Source: Limnohabitans sp. MMS-10A-178 (GTDB taxonomy: Bacteria; Pseudomonadota; Gammaproteobacteria; Burkholderiales; Burkholderiaceae_C). From it: a stretch of 64,000 nucleotides of DNA. Of this stretch, positions 42,072 to 51,834 are shown one piece after another (position 1 is the first letter of the stretch; every line of letters starts with the position of its first letter). Both the position numbers and the translations under genes were made by a program. The DNA lies in assembly GCF_003063375.1 (NCBI RefSeq), contig NZ_NERY01000001.1, forward strand, positions 1,178,001 through 1,242,000. Reading direction: 5' to 3'. The notes below the pieces were generated by a model, which searched no databases, had not been told where the DNA came from, and saw only the letters and a program-made list of their open reading frames with translations.

Positions 42072-44678
42072 GTGAAAAAAACACCAAGTCTCAAAACGCC
42101 ACGTGCGATGCATTCAGCATCCCATGGTGTTTACCGATTTGGAATTGCTGTAGCGGTGTTCATTGTCTTGGTGACAAGCATCTATCTCTGGAAAGACAGG
42201 CAGCAAACACTAGACCGAGAAGAAATTCGTGGCGCGCTCCTCACGCGCATCTTATTCAATCATGTCAGCCGAACATTGGAATCTTCTGTCGCGATCATGA
42301 CGGTTGCCAATCAATGGTCAGATTCAAATTTGCCCACACAGTTGAAGCTGAATTCGGCCATTGAAAAATCCAGCTTCATTCGATCCTTGTCCATGTTGAA
42401 TGAAGACGGGTGGGTGCTGGCCAGTTCTGAAGAAGGCTTGGTCAATCAGTCTGTGAGTTGGTCGCAACTGGGCTTGGACCGAGATGTGGGCGAAGATTTG
42501 GCCGCGGGGCGTTGGCAACCTGTTCGAAACTTGTATGACCTGAATCGAACAGACATCCATTTGAACGACATTGCCATCTTGCCTCTTTCAATGCGCATGA
42601 AACGCGCCAATGGACAAGTGGTGAGATGGTTGGTCTTGATAAACCCACAAGATTTGATTGCAGGTTTCGCCGATTCAGTTGACGAGAAATGTGATGCGGT
42701 GTTTGTATTCGATTACGCAGGTCGAATTTTGGCAAGCAGCTCGGATAGATGGTTTCCTCACGACAAGGTGTTTCTCGAGATGCCGGCTGTTAAGAAGGTG
42801 GCCAATAACCAAGAATTTGGAACCTACTTTGAAACTCAAACAGACGATACTTCATTCACTGAAAAATTGGAAGTTCACTATCGAACCTCAGCCCAGTTGC
42901 CATTGACTGTTGCTGTGGCTATTTCACGCAGTCGGGTTGAGTGGCAGTGGTTGCTAGACTCAAAGGGCATCATTGGCTTGTCTAGCCTCATGCTCTTGGC
43001 CACGTTTTTTTTAACCCGTCATGTGGCCTCTATTTGGGTGCGGCGTGAGGAAGATCGGCTTGCCATGTCAAGCGCGCTGGCGGCAGCTGAAGCGGCCAAC
43101 CAAGCCAAATCAGCGTTCTTGGCGCAGATGAGTCACGAAATAAGGACCCCCATTAACAGCATGGTGGGCATGACTGAATTGGCTTTAAGTACCCCCCTCA
43201 GCCCAGAGCAAAAAGACTACTTGGAATTGTCTCGCACAGCGTCGCAAAGCCTGCTTCGGCTCATTGATGATATTTTGGACTTTACCCGTTTAGGCGCAAA
43301 TCGACTCACGCTAGATGAAACGCTATTCGATCTTCACACGGCTTGTCAGCAAGCCATGAAAGGGTTTGCATTTCAGGCAGAACAGAAAAAAATTGATCTG
43401 TACTTGAACATTGAGCCCGATGTACCGCAGTGGCTAATGGGCGATCCATTGAGGCTAGGCCAGGTCTTGCAAAATTTGTTGGGCAACGCGCTTAAATTCA
43501 GCGATGAAGGCTGGGTCAAGTTGAGTGTCCGAAAGTCAGAGGCCAATGCTCAGGCGGTAAGCTGCACATTCGATGTGATTGACACTGGGATTGGAATTTC
43601 GCCTGAAAAAATGCAAATGATTTTTTCGCCATTCAGTCAGGCAGATGTCTCTGTGAATCGCAAATATGGTGGAAGTGGCTTGGGACTTTCAATCGCGAAA
43701 AACTTGGTGAAATTGATGCATGGTGACATTCATGTTCAATCTCGAGAGGGGGGCGGCAGTCAGTTCACATTTTCAGCCAAGTTTCAAGTACCCTTATCAA
43801 AGTTGCTTGAAGACCAATCCACCTTGCTACGTGCCAATTCGATGGGCTTCACATCCTTGTCCCATCGTGTGGATGTGGCCCTGGTTGAATCGAATCCATT
43901 TGCCAGAGAAATTCTGCGCAATCTTTTGGCTGCTCAGCAAATCACTGCCCAAGAAATCGTCACTCCCACTGCCTTACAAACCTACCTTGAAAATTGGCTT
44001 AAGCAGGGTGTCAATCGACAAACACTTTGGGTCATTGATCACAGCATGCTGGCTTACTTAGAGCCAGCTTATTTGCTGGCTCAGCAAAGCACAAAATGGC
44101 GAAACTTGTCTTGGCTGGTGTTGTCTGATTTTGGTTTGAACCATGATGTTCAAAATCTGTGTGCCTTGGCCCGCACCATGGGCGTCCGTGTTTCTAATTT
44201 GTACAAGCCTGTGACTGTTTTTGAGCTCCAAAACACCCTGATGGCGTTGACCAAAATGGACGTTACAGGTGAAGAAATTGAAAAGGCAGTCGTGCGTCAG
44301 AATCAACACGTAGGCAAAATTTTGGTGGTTGAAGATACCCCAATGAACCAGCAACTGGCCATTTGGACGTTGGAAAAGTTGGGCTGTTCTGTTGACATCG
44401 CCGAGAACGGTGAAGTTGCTCTGAAAAAAATACGAACCGATGTCTATGATTTGATCTTGATGGACTTGCAAATGCCGGGCATGGATGGACTTACGGCAGC
44501 CCATGAAATTAGGCACATTGAAGTGACCGAGGCCTTGAAAATGACGCCCATCGTGGCCATGACGGCCCACGTTTTGGACGAAGACCGAATCTTGGCAAAA
44601 AAAGCAGGTATGCAAGACTTCCTCATTAAGCCGGTTTCGGCAGATGAGTTTCAAAGAGTTTTGTCTAAATTTTTATAG
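42072..44678 (+). CDS. Hybrid sensor histidine kinase/response regulator
   Basis: An 868-residue membrane sensor starting at GTG 42072. Transmembrane helices lie at about 22-40 and 298-318 and enclose a periplasmic domain of about 255 residues. The kinase has the H-box [14 protein letters not shown] (His355), the N-box [10 protein letters not shown] (Asn472), and the ATP-lid boxes [11 protein letters not shown] and [14 protein letters not shown] receiver-like domain at about 600-730 has lost its acidic pocket (ALVESNP where VVDDNP is usual) but keeps WVIDHS and YKPV. A canonical receiver follows with the phosphoacceptor Asp798 ([13 protein letters not shown]) and Lys853. No HPt domain or separate response regulator is encoded here. 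Output is unknown. Confidence 0.92.
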   Translation: MKKTPSLKTPRAMHSASHGVYRFGIAVAVFIVLVTSIYLWKDRQQTLDREEIRGALLTRILFNHVSRTLESSVAIMTVANQWSDSNLPTQLKLNSAIEKSSFIRSLSMLNEDGWVLASSEEGLVNQSVSWSQLGLDRDVGEDLAAGRWQPVRNLYDLNRTDIHLNDIAILPLSMRMKRANGQVVRWLVLINPQDLIAGFADSVDEKCDAVFVFDYAGRILASSSDRWFPHDKVFLEMPAVKKVANNQEFGTYFETQTDDTSFTEKLEVHYRTSAQLPLTVAVAISRSRVEWQWLLDSKGIIGLSSLMLLATFFLTRHVASIWVRREEDRLAMSSALAAAEAANQAKSAFLAQMSHEIRTPINSMVGMTELALSTPLSPEQKDYLELSRTASQSLLRLIDDILDFTRLGANRLTLDETLFDLHTACQQAMKGFAFQAEQKKIDLYLNIEPDVPQWLMGDPLRLGQVLQNLLGNALKFSDEGWVKLSVRKSEANAQAVSCTFDVIDTGIGISPEKMQMIFSPFSQADVSVNRKYGGSGLGLSIAKNLVKLMHGDIHVQSREGGGSQFTFSAKFQVPLSKLLEDQSTLLRANSMGFTSLSHRVDVALVESNPFAREILRNLLAAQQITAQEIVTPTALQTYLENWLKQGVNRQTLWVIDHSMLAYLEPAYLLAQQSTKWRNLSWLVLSDFGLNHDVQNLCALARTMGVRVSNLYKPVTVFELQNTLMALTKMDVTGEEIEKAVVRQNQHVGKILVVEDTPMNQQLAIWTLEKLGCSVDIAENGEVALKKIRTDVYDLILMDLQMPGMDGLTAAHEIRHIEVTEALKMTPIVAMTAHVLDEDRILAKKAGMQDFLIKPVSADEFQRVLSKFL

Positions 44679-44681
44679 CAA

Positions 44682-44709
44682 GGCTCAGCTCATGAGCCTG
44701 TGCTGAGCC
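44682..44709 (+). other. Hairpin pair between kinase gene and recC
   Basis: GGCTCAGC (44682-44689) and GCTGAGCC (44702-44709) form an 8-bp stem. An alternative stem, GGCTC (44682-44686) with GAGCC (44694-44698), uses the same left arm. No T-run follows, so an intrinsic terminator is doubtful. It is four bases after the kinase stop. Confidence 0.45.
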
Positions 44710-44752
44710 CATAATTCAGACAAGATTCACGCTCCGAAGCAAGCCCTTTTTT

Positions 44753-47700
44753 ATGGCCAACGCATTTCAATCAGGATTCATGGTGTTCCATGGCAACCGC
44801 CTTGAAGACCTGCGTGATCTCACTGTTGGGCTGTTTAAAAATAATCCTTTGCCACCTTTGGTGCCCGAGACCTTGCTGGTGCAAAGCAACGGTATGAAGC
44901 ATTGGCTAGAAATGGCCTTGGCCGACGACGCTGCCATGGGTATTTGTGCGGCCACCCATATGGAGTTGCCTTCCAGCTTTATTTGGCGCATGTACCGTTT
45001 GGTTTTAGGTCAAGCTTTGGTGCCCGTGGCCATGCCCTTTGACAAGCAAGCTTTGGTTTGGCGTCTGTGGCGCTTGTTGCCTGAGTTTGCCAAAACACAC
45101 CAGGTGGAAGCTTTGCTGGCCTATGTCAAAGACGATCCCTTGGGTCGACAACGTTTTCAGTTGGCCCAGCAAGTGGCCGACGTCTTTGACGGCTATCAAA
45201 GCTACCGCGCCGATTGGCTTAGCGATTGGGCCCAAGGCCGGTATGTGCTGCAGCACCAGAGCGAATCCAAAGCAATGCCCCCCGATCAAATTTGGCAAGC
45301 TCAGTTGTGGCAGTTGTTATTGCAAGACGTCATGCAAAAGCAAGCCCCCGAACTTGCCTCGCAGTGCCATTCAAGGGCAGAAGTGCACTCGCAATTCATG
45401 CGCAAGCTTGAACACGCTGAGTCACACAAACCTGAAGGTTTGCCGCCGCGCATTGTGGTGTTTGGTATCTCCAATTTGCCCATGCAGGTGGTCGAGGCCT
45501 TGGCAGCTTTGGGACGCTGGAGCCAAATCATCCTCATGGTTCAAAACCCCTGCCAAGAATATTGGGGCCATGACATGGACTTGCTGGCGCAAAAGCATTC
45601 GCTTTTGTCATCATGGGGGCAACAAGGCCGAGATTACCTACACGCCTTAGAGCGCTTTGACCAACCTGAAAACGCTCTGAGCGTCATGAGCAAGCAAACT
45701 TTTTTTGTCGATCCCGCTGAGCATTCAAGACCGACACGTTTGCAAAAAATTCAATCGGATATTCTTAAATTGAATGCCATGCCCAGTTTGCCTGAATCTT
45801 GTGACGATGATGGCAGCATTCAAATGGTGCAAGCCCATTCAGCACAGCGCGAGGTTGACATATTGCACGATCGGCTGTGGGCTTGGTTTGATGAAAATCC
45901 AACCTGGAAACCCAATGATGTGATGGTCATGGTGCCCGATATGGCCACCTTTGCATCGCATATTCAAGCGGTGTTTGGACGCTTTGGACCACAGCATCCT
46001 CGCTTTATTCCATTTTCAGTGGCAGACACTACACCGCGCCAAGTGCCCATGGTGCAGGCCTTGGAATTTTTACTCAAGCTGCCAGAGGCCAGGGTGACCT
46101 TGACTGAGTGGCTAAGCCTGTTTGAAGTGTCTGCCGTGCGCGCCAAGTTTCAAATGACTGAGCCTGATGTGCAGACCCTGAAAGATTGGCTGCAGGCCGC
46201 CGCTGTGCGTTGGGGCTTGAATCCAGCGCACCGGCAAAAATGGGGTGTGCCGTCTAGCATGCCCAATGCCCAACAAAACACATGGTCTTATGGCATGCAA
46301 CGATTAATTTTAGGTTACGCCGCAGGTCAAGCTGAAGGCGTGTCTGCTTGGCATGGTGTTTTACCTTTACCGCAGGTTTCAGGCTTGAGTGCGCTCAAGC
46401 TAGGGTATTTGGCCCAGTGGTTGGAGGCCGTGTCTCTTACCCTCACTCAATTGAATGCCGAACACACACCAGCCCAATGGTGTTCAGTCATGCACGATGT
46501 GTTGCTGCGGTTTTTTGAAGTCGACAACGAAGCCGATGAGCGCATGCTGCTTCGTTTACAGCAAGAACTAAGTCATTGGCAATCACTGTGCGATCAGGCT
46601 GGTATGACTGAACCTATACCCCTAACGGTGGTGCGCGAACATTGGCTTTCAGGTCTTGAATCCTCGGGCTTGCAGCAAAGATTTTTTGGGGGTGGTGTTC
46701 AGTTTTCTACCCTCATGCCCATGCGTGCCATCCCCTTTAAGGGCTTGTGTTTGCTGGGCATGAACGATGGTGCTTATCCCCGTCAAAGTACCCCCCGCGA
46801 TTTTGACTTGATGTCATTGCATTGGCGTGCTGGAGATCGATCTCGGCGCGAAGACGATCGGTATTTATTTTTGGAGGCCTTTTTGTCAGCCCGGGAAAAG
46901 CTTTACATCAGCTGGCAGGGCAGACGGTCTACCGACAATCAAAAGATGCCGCCTTCTGTGTTGGTCTCGCAGTTGCGAGATACCTTGAAGTCGCGATTTA
47001 TGCCAGAGACCTCAGCCGTCTTGCAGCCCTTGCAGGCTTTTTCTGCCAAATACTTCCTGCCTCAATCAGAATTTTTAACCTATGCCGACGATTGGGAAAA
47101 GGCCCAGCAGTATTCGATTGTTTCAAATACGCCATCTGCCGAACCAGAATCAAGTGCGCTGGCCTTTCCGGCTATTTCAGAATGGCCATTGAAGGAGTGC
47201 ATGCGTTTGTTGAAACAGCCTGTCGAGGTTTACTGGCGAAGCCGTTTGGGCGTGCAACTGAATGGCCCAGAAGAAGCCTTGCTGGAAGATGAAAATTTTG
47301 TTTTAGACGGGCTGGGCAGGTATTCGCTGGGTCGTTCTTTGTTAGAAGCCCCCAACATCGATGAGCAACTGGAAGCGGAAAAGCTGTTGGGTCAATTGCC
47401 AATGGGTGCAGCAGGCCAAATGCTACTTAAACAGCAATACGATGCAGCTCAAAAGGTGAAAGAACGTGCTTCGGCCTATTGGCTTGAGTACGCGCATGAG
47501 CTGCCCACCCAAACCATTGCAGTTGATGTGGCCATGCCATGGGGTAAGGTTCAAGTGACTGCAGAGGTCTCAGCGCTGAGGCAGTCATTGAGCCCTGCAA
47601 ATCATTCAATTGACTTAGATCATTTTCTTCAGGCACCCCAAAGCCCACCAACTTTGCAAATCAGCACCCGACCTGGCGCCGTAGCCACGGGCCATAGAGA

Positions 47701-48217
47701 TCAACAATCTGCGCGGGCGGATATCTTGATTCAACTTTGGCCCCAGCATGTCTTGCTGAGTGCAGCTGGTTGGAACATTCAATCGGTGCTTGTGGGTCTG
47801 GATGGGGTAACAGTGCTGCAGCCACTCTCTGAACAAAGTGCCCAAAAACTGTTGACTCAGTGGTTGATGGTTTACGCGCAAGCCTGGACTCAGCCTTTGC
47901 CTGTCACTTTCAAAGCTGGCTTGGCCTTTGTAACAGAGCAAATCAGTTTACAACGCGCAAGCCAAGTAGGGGTCAATGAGGGTTCCGCTGTAACCTCAGA
48001 TGTCCTTTCACAAGACGGGATCACCGAGCTGGCCTTAGAAAAGGCGCGCAAAGAATTTTCAGACGACTTTTCGGAAAGCACTGATTTAGCGCGATCCTTG
48101 TATGTGCAGCGTTCGTTTGACCATTTCGATGCCATTGCCGAAGGTCTGCCAATCTGGGCCCCCCTTTTGTACGAGGGCCTGATTCATGCTGCTGCCATGG
48201 AAGGTGATGCGGCATGA
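44753..48217 (+). CDS. recC: Exodeoxyribonuclease V gamma subunit RecC
   Basis: Chi-scanning subunit of RecBCD, which processes double-strand ends for recombination. It has 1154 residues. The N-terminus FMVFHGNRLEDLRDLTVGLF is typical of RecC, as are the degenerate helicase-like motifs LLVQSNGMKHWLEMALA and ICAATHMELPSSFIWRMYR. GLCLLGMNDGAYPRQSTPRDFDL and SRREDDRYLFLEAFLSAREKLYISW (a conserved run around residue 700) confirm it. recB overlaps its end as ATGA (48214-48217). The start lacks a clear ribosome site. Confidence 0.96.
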   Translation: MANAFQSGFMVFHGNRLEDLRDLTVGLFKNNPLPPLVPETLLVQSNGMKHWLEMALADDAAMGICAATHMELPSSFIWRMYRLVLGQALVPVAMPFDKQALVWRLWRLLPEFAKTHQVEALLAYVKDDPLGRQRFQLAQQVADVFDGYQSYRADWLSDWAQGRYVLQHQSESKAMPPDQIWQAQLWQLLLQDVMQKQAPELASQCHSRAEVHSQFMRKLEHAESHKPEGLPPRIVVFGISNLPMQVVEALAALGRWSQIILMVQNPCQEYWGHDMDLLAQKHSLLSSWGQQGRDYLHALERFDQPENALSVMSKQTFFVDPAEHSRPTRLQKIQSDILKLNAMPSLPESCDDDGSIQMVQAHSAQREVDILHDRLWAWFDENPTWKPNDVMVMVPDMATFASHIQAVFGRFGPQHPRFIPFSVADTTPRQVPMVQALEFLLKLPEARVTLTEWLSLFEVSAVRAKFQMTEPDVQTLKDWLQAAAVRWGLNPAHRQKWGVPSSMPNAQQNTWSYGMQRLILGYAAGQAEGVSAWHGVLPLPQVSGLSALKLGYLAQWLEAVSLTLTQLNAEHTPAQWCSVMHDVLLRFFEVDNEADERMLLRLQQELSHWQSLCDQAGMTEPIPLTVVREHWLSGLESSGLQQRFFGGGVQFSTLMPMRAIPFKGLCLLGMNDGAYPRQSTPRDFDLMSLHWRAGDRSRREDDRYLFLEAFLSAREKLYISWQGRRSTDNQKMPPSVLVSQLRDTLKSRFMPETSAVLQPLQAFSAKYFLPQSEFLTYADDWEKAQQYSIVSNTPSAEPESSALAFPAISEWPLKECMRLLKQPVEVYWRSRLGVQLNGPEEALLEDENFVLDGLGRYSLGRSLLEAPNIDEQLEAEKLLGQLPMGAAGQMLLKQQYDAAQKVKERASAYWLEYAHELPTQTIAVDVAMPWGKVQVTAEVSALRQSLSPANHSIDLDHFLQAPQSPPTLQISTRPGAVATGHRDQQSARADILIQLWPQHVLLSAAGWNIQSVLVGLDGVTVLQPLSEQSAQKLLTQWLMVYAQAWTQPLPVTFKAGLAFVTEQISLQRASQVGVNEGSAVTSDVLSQDGITELALEKARKEFSDDFSESTDLARSLYVQRSFDHFDAIAEGLPIWAPLLYEGLIHAAAMEGDAA

Positions 48218-51200
48218 GTCAATTGAAAACACACAAGCTCAATGTGCAAACCCTGCCTTTGCAAGGTATTCAGCTCATTGAGGCCAGCGCTGGCACAGGT
48301 AAAACTTGGACCTTGGCAGCCTTGTATGTGCGCCTCATTTTGGGTCATGGTTGGTCTGGCGATAGCCTGATGCCGCCCCAAATCTTGGTAATGACCTTCA
48401 CCGAGGCAGCCACTGCAGAGCTCAGAGATCGCATTCGAGAACGCTTGGCACAGGCTGCTCAGTTTTTCAGAGGGCAAACTCAATTTGCCGACGATTTTCT
48501 TTTGAACCTTCAAGAATCTCTGGGGCCTGAAGCCAATTTGCAGCACGCTGAGCGTTTAGAACATGCAGCCCAGTGGATGGATGAGGCGGCCATCTACACC
48601 ATCCACAGTTGGTCAAGTCGCATGTTGCGTCAGCATGCCTTTGACAGTCAAAGCTTGTTTGATCAAAAGCGTTTGGACGATTCGGCTTCTTTGAAGTTGA
48701 AGTTGGTGAAAGACTATTGGCGAGAATTTGTATATCCCCTAGAAGCCAATCAACTGGGAGCACTCAAAGATTTGGGCGGGTCGCCAGAGGCTTTGCTGAA
48801 AAACATTCAAACCCTTTGGCAAAAGTTTGAAAAATCTCCAGGAGGTTTTCCTGATTTAGCACACGACCCCGATCCAAAGGTTTTGGTGCAAGCTTGGACG
48901 CAGTGGCAAGAGCGTGTCTTGCATTTGGAATCTGAAGCCAGACAACTTTTGTTGAACAACCTGCCTCAAGCTTTAGATCAATTGGTCTATGCGCTTGAAA
49001 ATGATTTGAACCGCAATCACTACCGCGCCAACAAACACACTTACTTCCTTCGCCATCTCTCAGACTGGGCTTCAGGTGCAGAGGCCGACACCGATGTACT
49101 TGCCAAATTCACAGCTGAAAAACTCAAGGGCAGCTTAAAAGCTGGCGGCAAACCCATCGATCAATCTCACGGTATATGGCACGCAATAGGCGAGTGGATG
49201 GCTGAGCGACAAAGCCAGCCTGAAGTGGGGGTTCAGTTGTTGCAGCATGCAGCGCTCAAGGTGGGGCGAGCCTATACGCAGACAAAAAGAAGTCTAGCCA
49301 GCTTTGATTTTTCTGATTTGCTGCAAAGACTCCATGCCGCTCTTCATTCACCCGGTAGCCGATTGCCACAAATCATTCGGACTCAATTTCCAGTGGCCCT
49401 GGTAGATGAATTTCAAGACACAGACCCTTGGCAATATGAATCACTGACAAGCATTTATGGCGCAGCCATTGGCAAGCAAACCATTCAAGATCAGCAGTTG
49501 GCCAGCGCATTTGTGATGATTGGCGATCCCAAGCAGGCCATTTACAGTTTTCGGGGTGCCGACTTGCCAACCTACTTGAAGGCACGACATTCTGCAGATG
49601 CCATTTGGACGCTCACAGAAAATCATCGCTCAAGTCCAGAATTGGTAAGCGCTGTCAATCATGTGTTTGATATAGCGCAAGCCCCCTTTGGGGAGGTGCC
49701 GTTTGAAGGTGTGCAAACGCCCGTGCCAGCCAAAGCTGAAAGTCTTAGGCAGGCCGATGGTCAAGCCATGCCAGCGCTCACAGTTTGGCATTTGGACTCA
49801 CCCAAGCCCCTCAGTGGCAAACACTACACAGACGCCATGGCGTCCATCTGTGCCACGCACATGGTGACCTTGCTGAACCAACAAGTTGCGCAACCAGGAC
49901 AGATGGCGGTGTTGGTCAGGGATGGGCAAGAGGCTAAAAGAATTCGCCAAGCCTTGTCCGATCGCGGTGTTCGAAGCGTTTATTTGTCTGACCGAGAAAG
50001 TGTCTATGCCACGCGCGAAGCGCTAGATTTGGCTTGCATTCTGGAAGCGGTTTTGCAGGCGCGCAACGCCAAGCTGCTGCGTGCTGCCATTACCACCCGC
50101 ACCTTGTGCTTGAGCTTGGCTGAAATTGAACATGTCATTCACGCAGAAGAGGCTTGGGATATTTGGGTAGAGCGCTTCAATGCTTGGCACCTAACTTGGC
50201 AGCGCCAAGGATTTTTGCCCATGCTTTACAAATTGCTACACGAGCAAGACATTGGTGGTCGAATGTACGCTCAGGGCGACAACGCTGAAAGGCGCTTGAC
50301 CAATTTGCTTCATCTGGGTGAATTATTGCAATCGGCTAGCCAAAGTTTGCAAGGCGAGACTGCATTGCTCAGGTTTCTGTCCGATCAGTTGGCCAACCCC
50401 CAAGCGCAAGGCGAGGCTGCGCAAATGCGTTTAGAAACCGATACCGAACTGGTGCAGGTCATTACCTTCCACAAGTCCAAGGGCTTGCAATATCCTTTGG
50501 TTTTTTTACCCTTTGTCTCCAATTTCAGAGAAGACAAAGACGAAACACTTCGAACGCCCGAAGAGCGTCTGCAAGAAGACATTCGGCTGATTTATGTGGC
50601 CCTCACACGCGCCCAGCAAGCCTTGTGGATGGGTGTGGCCAATCGCCAAAAAGATTTCAAGAGCAAAGGGACGCAGCCGCAAAGTGCCATTAGCGTTTTA
50701 TTGCAGCGAAAGACCGCAGACGATTTGCTTGAAAAACTTAAGACGTGGTCGGCAAGCAAAGACATTGCGGTGATCAACGCGCCAAGGGCCGATGCGCAGG
50801 TGTTTGTGCCTACCATGCCGGTCAATTCAGAGGCTCCAACGCCTGCAAGAGCACCATCACGCACATTGCCAAACGCCGGCTGGACCGCCAGCTTCAGTGC
50901 GCTCACCCGCAATTTAAGTGAATCCAATTTGGCAAACACCGATTCAGGCTTGGCGCGCGAAGAGCGTTGGAGAGATTCTCAAATTGACAATCCTGTGAGC
51001 CAGCCCGATGAACTGTTCTTCGAAGAGGGTGCTGCACCAGTACCAATAGAGGTACCTCCTTACAACGAACTGTCCGCAGGCAGTGTTTACGGCACCTTGC
51101 TTCACGATATCTTTGAGTGGCAACTCAAAGAATCTTGGCCATTGCTGCAAAACCAATCTGAGGTTTCAGCCGAAACCAAAATTCGCTGGCAGCTTTGGTG

Positions 51201-51834
51201 GCAAACCCAAGCAGACAGTCTGCAACTCAAACCAGAACATCAAGCCCTTTGCCTCCAACTCATTCGCGAATGTGCCTCTGCACAGTTAAATCAATTGGGG
51301 TCAGATCAACATTGTTTCAGTCTTGCGCAACTCAATGCAATCAATGCTTGGCCCGAAATGGGCTTCACATTCAAAACCCATGGTGTTTCAACTGCTCGCA
51401 TTGACCATCTCATTGGCGCATCACTGCACCCCAACTCAGCCCGCCCCGCATTGAAAGTCCAGCAATTGAATGGCTTGCTCACAGGCTTCATAGACATTGT
51501 GTTTGAACATGAGAGCCGCTATTTTGTGTTGGATTACAAGTCCAACAAATTGCCCAACTATTCGCAAAAAAGCATCACCCAAAGCATGCTCAGTCACCGC
51601 TATGAGGTGCAATACACTTTGTATGTTTTGGCGCTGCATCGGCTCTTAAAGTCTCGCCTCCCAAATTACAACTACGAGCAGCACGTGGGCGGTGCCATCT
51701 ATCTCTATCTGCGAGGCATCGATCAATTGGGCCAGGGTGTTTATGTGAACAAGCCCCCGTACGATTTGATTCGTCAACTGGACGAAGCTTTTCAATCGAA
51801 TCAACATCCAGTTGGGTCTGGCGTTACAGCATGA
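48214..51834 (+). CDS. recB: Exodeoxyribonuclease V beta subunit RecB
   Basis: 3'-5' helicase and nuclease subunit of RecBCD, 1206 residues. Walker A is EASAGTGKTWTLA (23-35) and Walker B LVDEFQDTDPWQYE. Further UvrD-type motifs are IGDPKQAIYSFRGAD, LTENHRSS and VITFHKSKGLQYPLVF. The C-terminal nuclease has FIDIVFEHESRYFVLDYKSN with the D-Y-K motif at Asp1107/Lys1109. It is flanked by ATGA overlaps with recC and recD, so the three subunits are made from one coupled transcript. Confidence 0.97.
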   Translation: MSQLKTHKLNVQTLPLQGIQLIEASAGTGKTWTLAALYVRLILGHGWSGDSLMPPQILVMTFTEAATAELRDRIRERLAQAAQFFRGQTQFADDFLLNLQESLGPEANLQHAERLEHAAQWMDEAAIYTIHSWSSRMLRQHAFDSQSLFDQKRLDDSASLKLKLVKDYWREFVYPLEANQLGALKDLGGSPEALLKNIQTLWQKFEKSPGGFPDLAHDPDPKVLVQAWTQWQERVLHLESEARQLLLNNLPQALDQLVYALENDLNRNHYRANKHTYFLRHLSDWASGAEADTDVLAKFTAEKLKGSLKAGGKPIDQSHGIWHAIGEWMAERQSQPEVGVQLLQHAALKVGRAYTQTKRSLASFDFSDLLQRLHAALHSPGSRLPQIIRTQFPVALVDEFQDTDPWQYESLTSIYGAAIGKQTIQDQQLASAFVMIGDPKQAIYSFRGADLPTYLKARHSADAIWTLTENHRSSPELVSAVNHVFDIAQAPFGEVPFEGVQTPVPAKAESLRQADGQAMPALTVWHLDSPKPLSGKHYTDAMASICATHMVTLLNQQVAQPGQMAVLVRDGQEAKRIRQALSDRGVRSVYLSDRESVYATREALDLACILEAVLQARNAKLLRAAITTRTLCLSLAEIEHVIHAEEAWDIWVERFNAWHLTWQRQGFLPMLYKLLHEQDIGGRMYAQGDNAERRLTNLLHLGELLQSASQSLQGETALLRFLSDQLANPQAQGEAAQMRLETDTELVQVITFHKSKGLQYPLVFLPFVSNFREDKDETLRTPEERLQEDIRLIYVALTRAQQALWMGVANRQKDFKSKGTQPQSAISVLLQRKTADDLLEKLKTWSASKDIAVINAPRADAQVFVPTMPVNSEAPTPARAPSRTLPNAGWTASFSALTRNLSESNLANTDSGLAREERWRDSQIDNPVSQPDELFFEEGAAPVPIEVPPYNELSAGSVYGTLLHDIFEWQLKESWPLLQNQSEVSAETKIRWQLWWQTQADSLQLKPEHQALCLQLIRECASAQLNQLGSDQHCFSLAQLNAINAWPEMGFTFKTHGVSTARIDHLIGASLHPNSARPALKVQQLNGLLTGFIDIVFEHESRYFVLDYKSNKLPNYSQKSITQSMLSHRYEVQYTLYVLALHRLLKSRLPNYNYEQHVGGAIYLYLRGIDQLGQGVYVNKPPYDLIRQLDEAFQSNQHPVGSGVTA

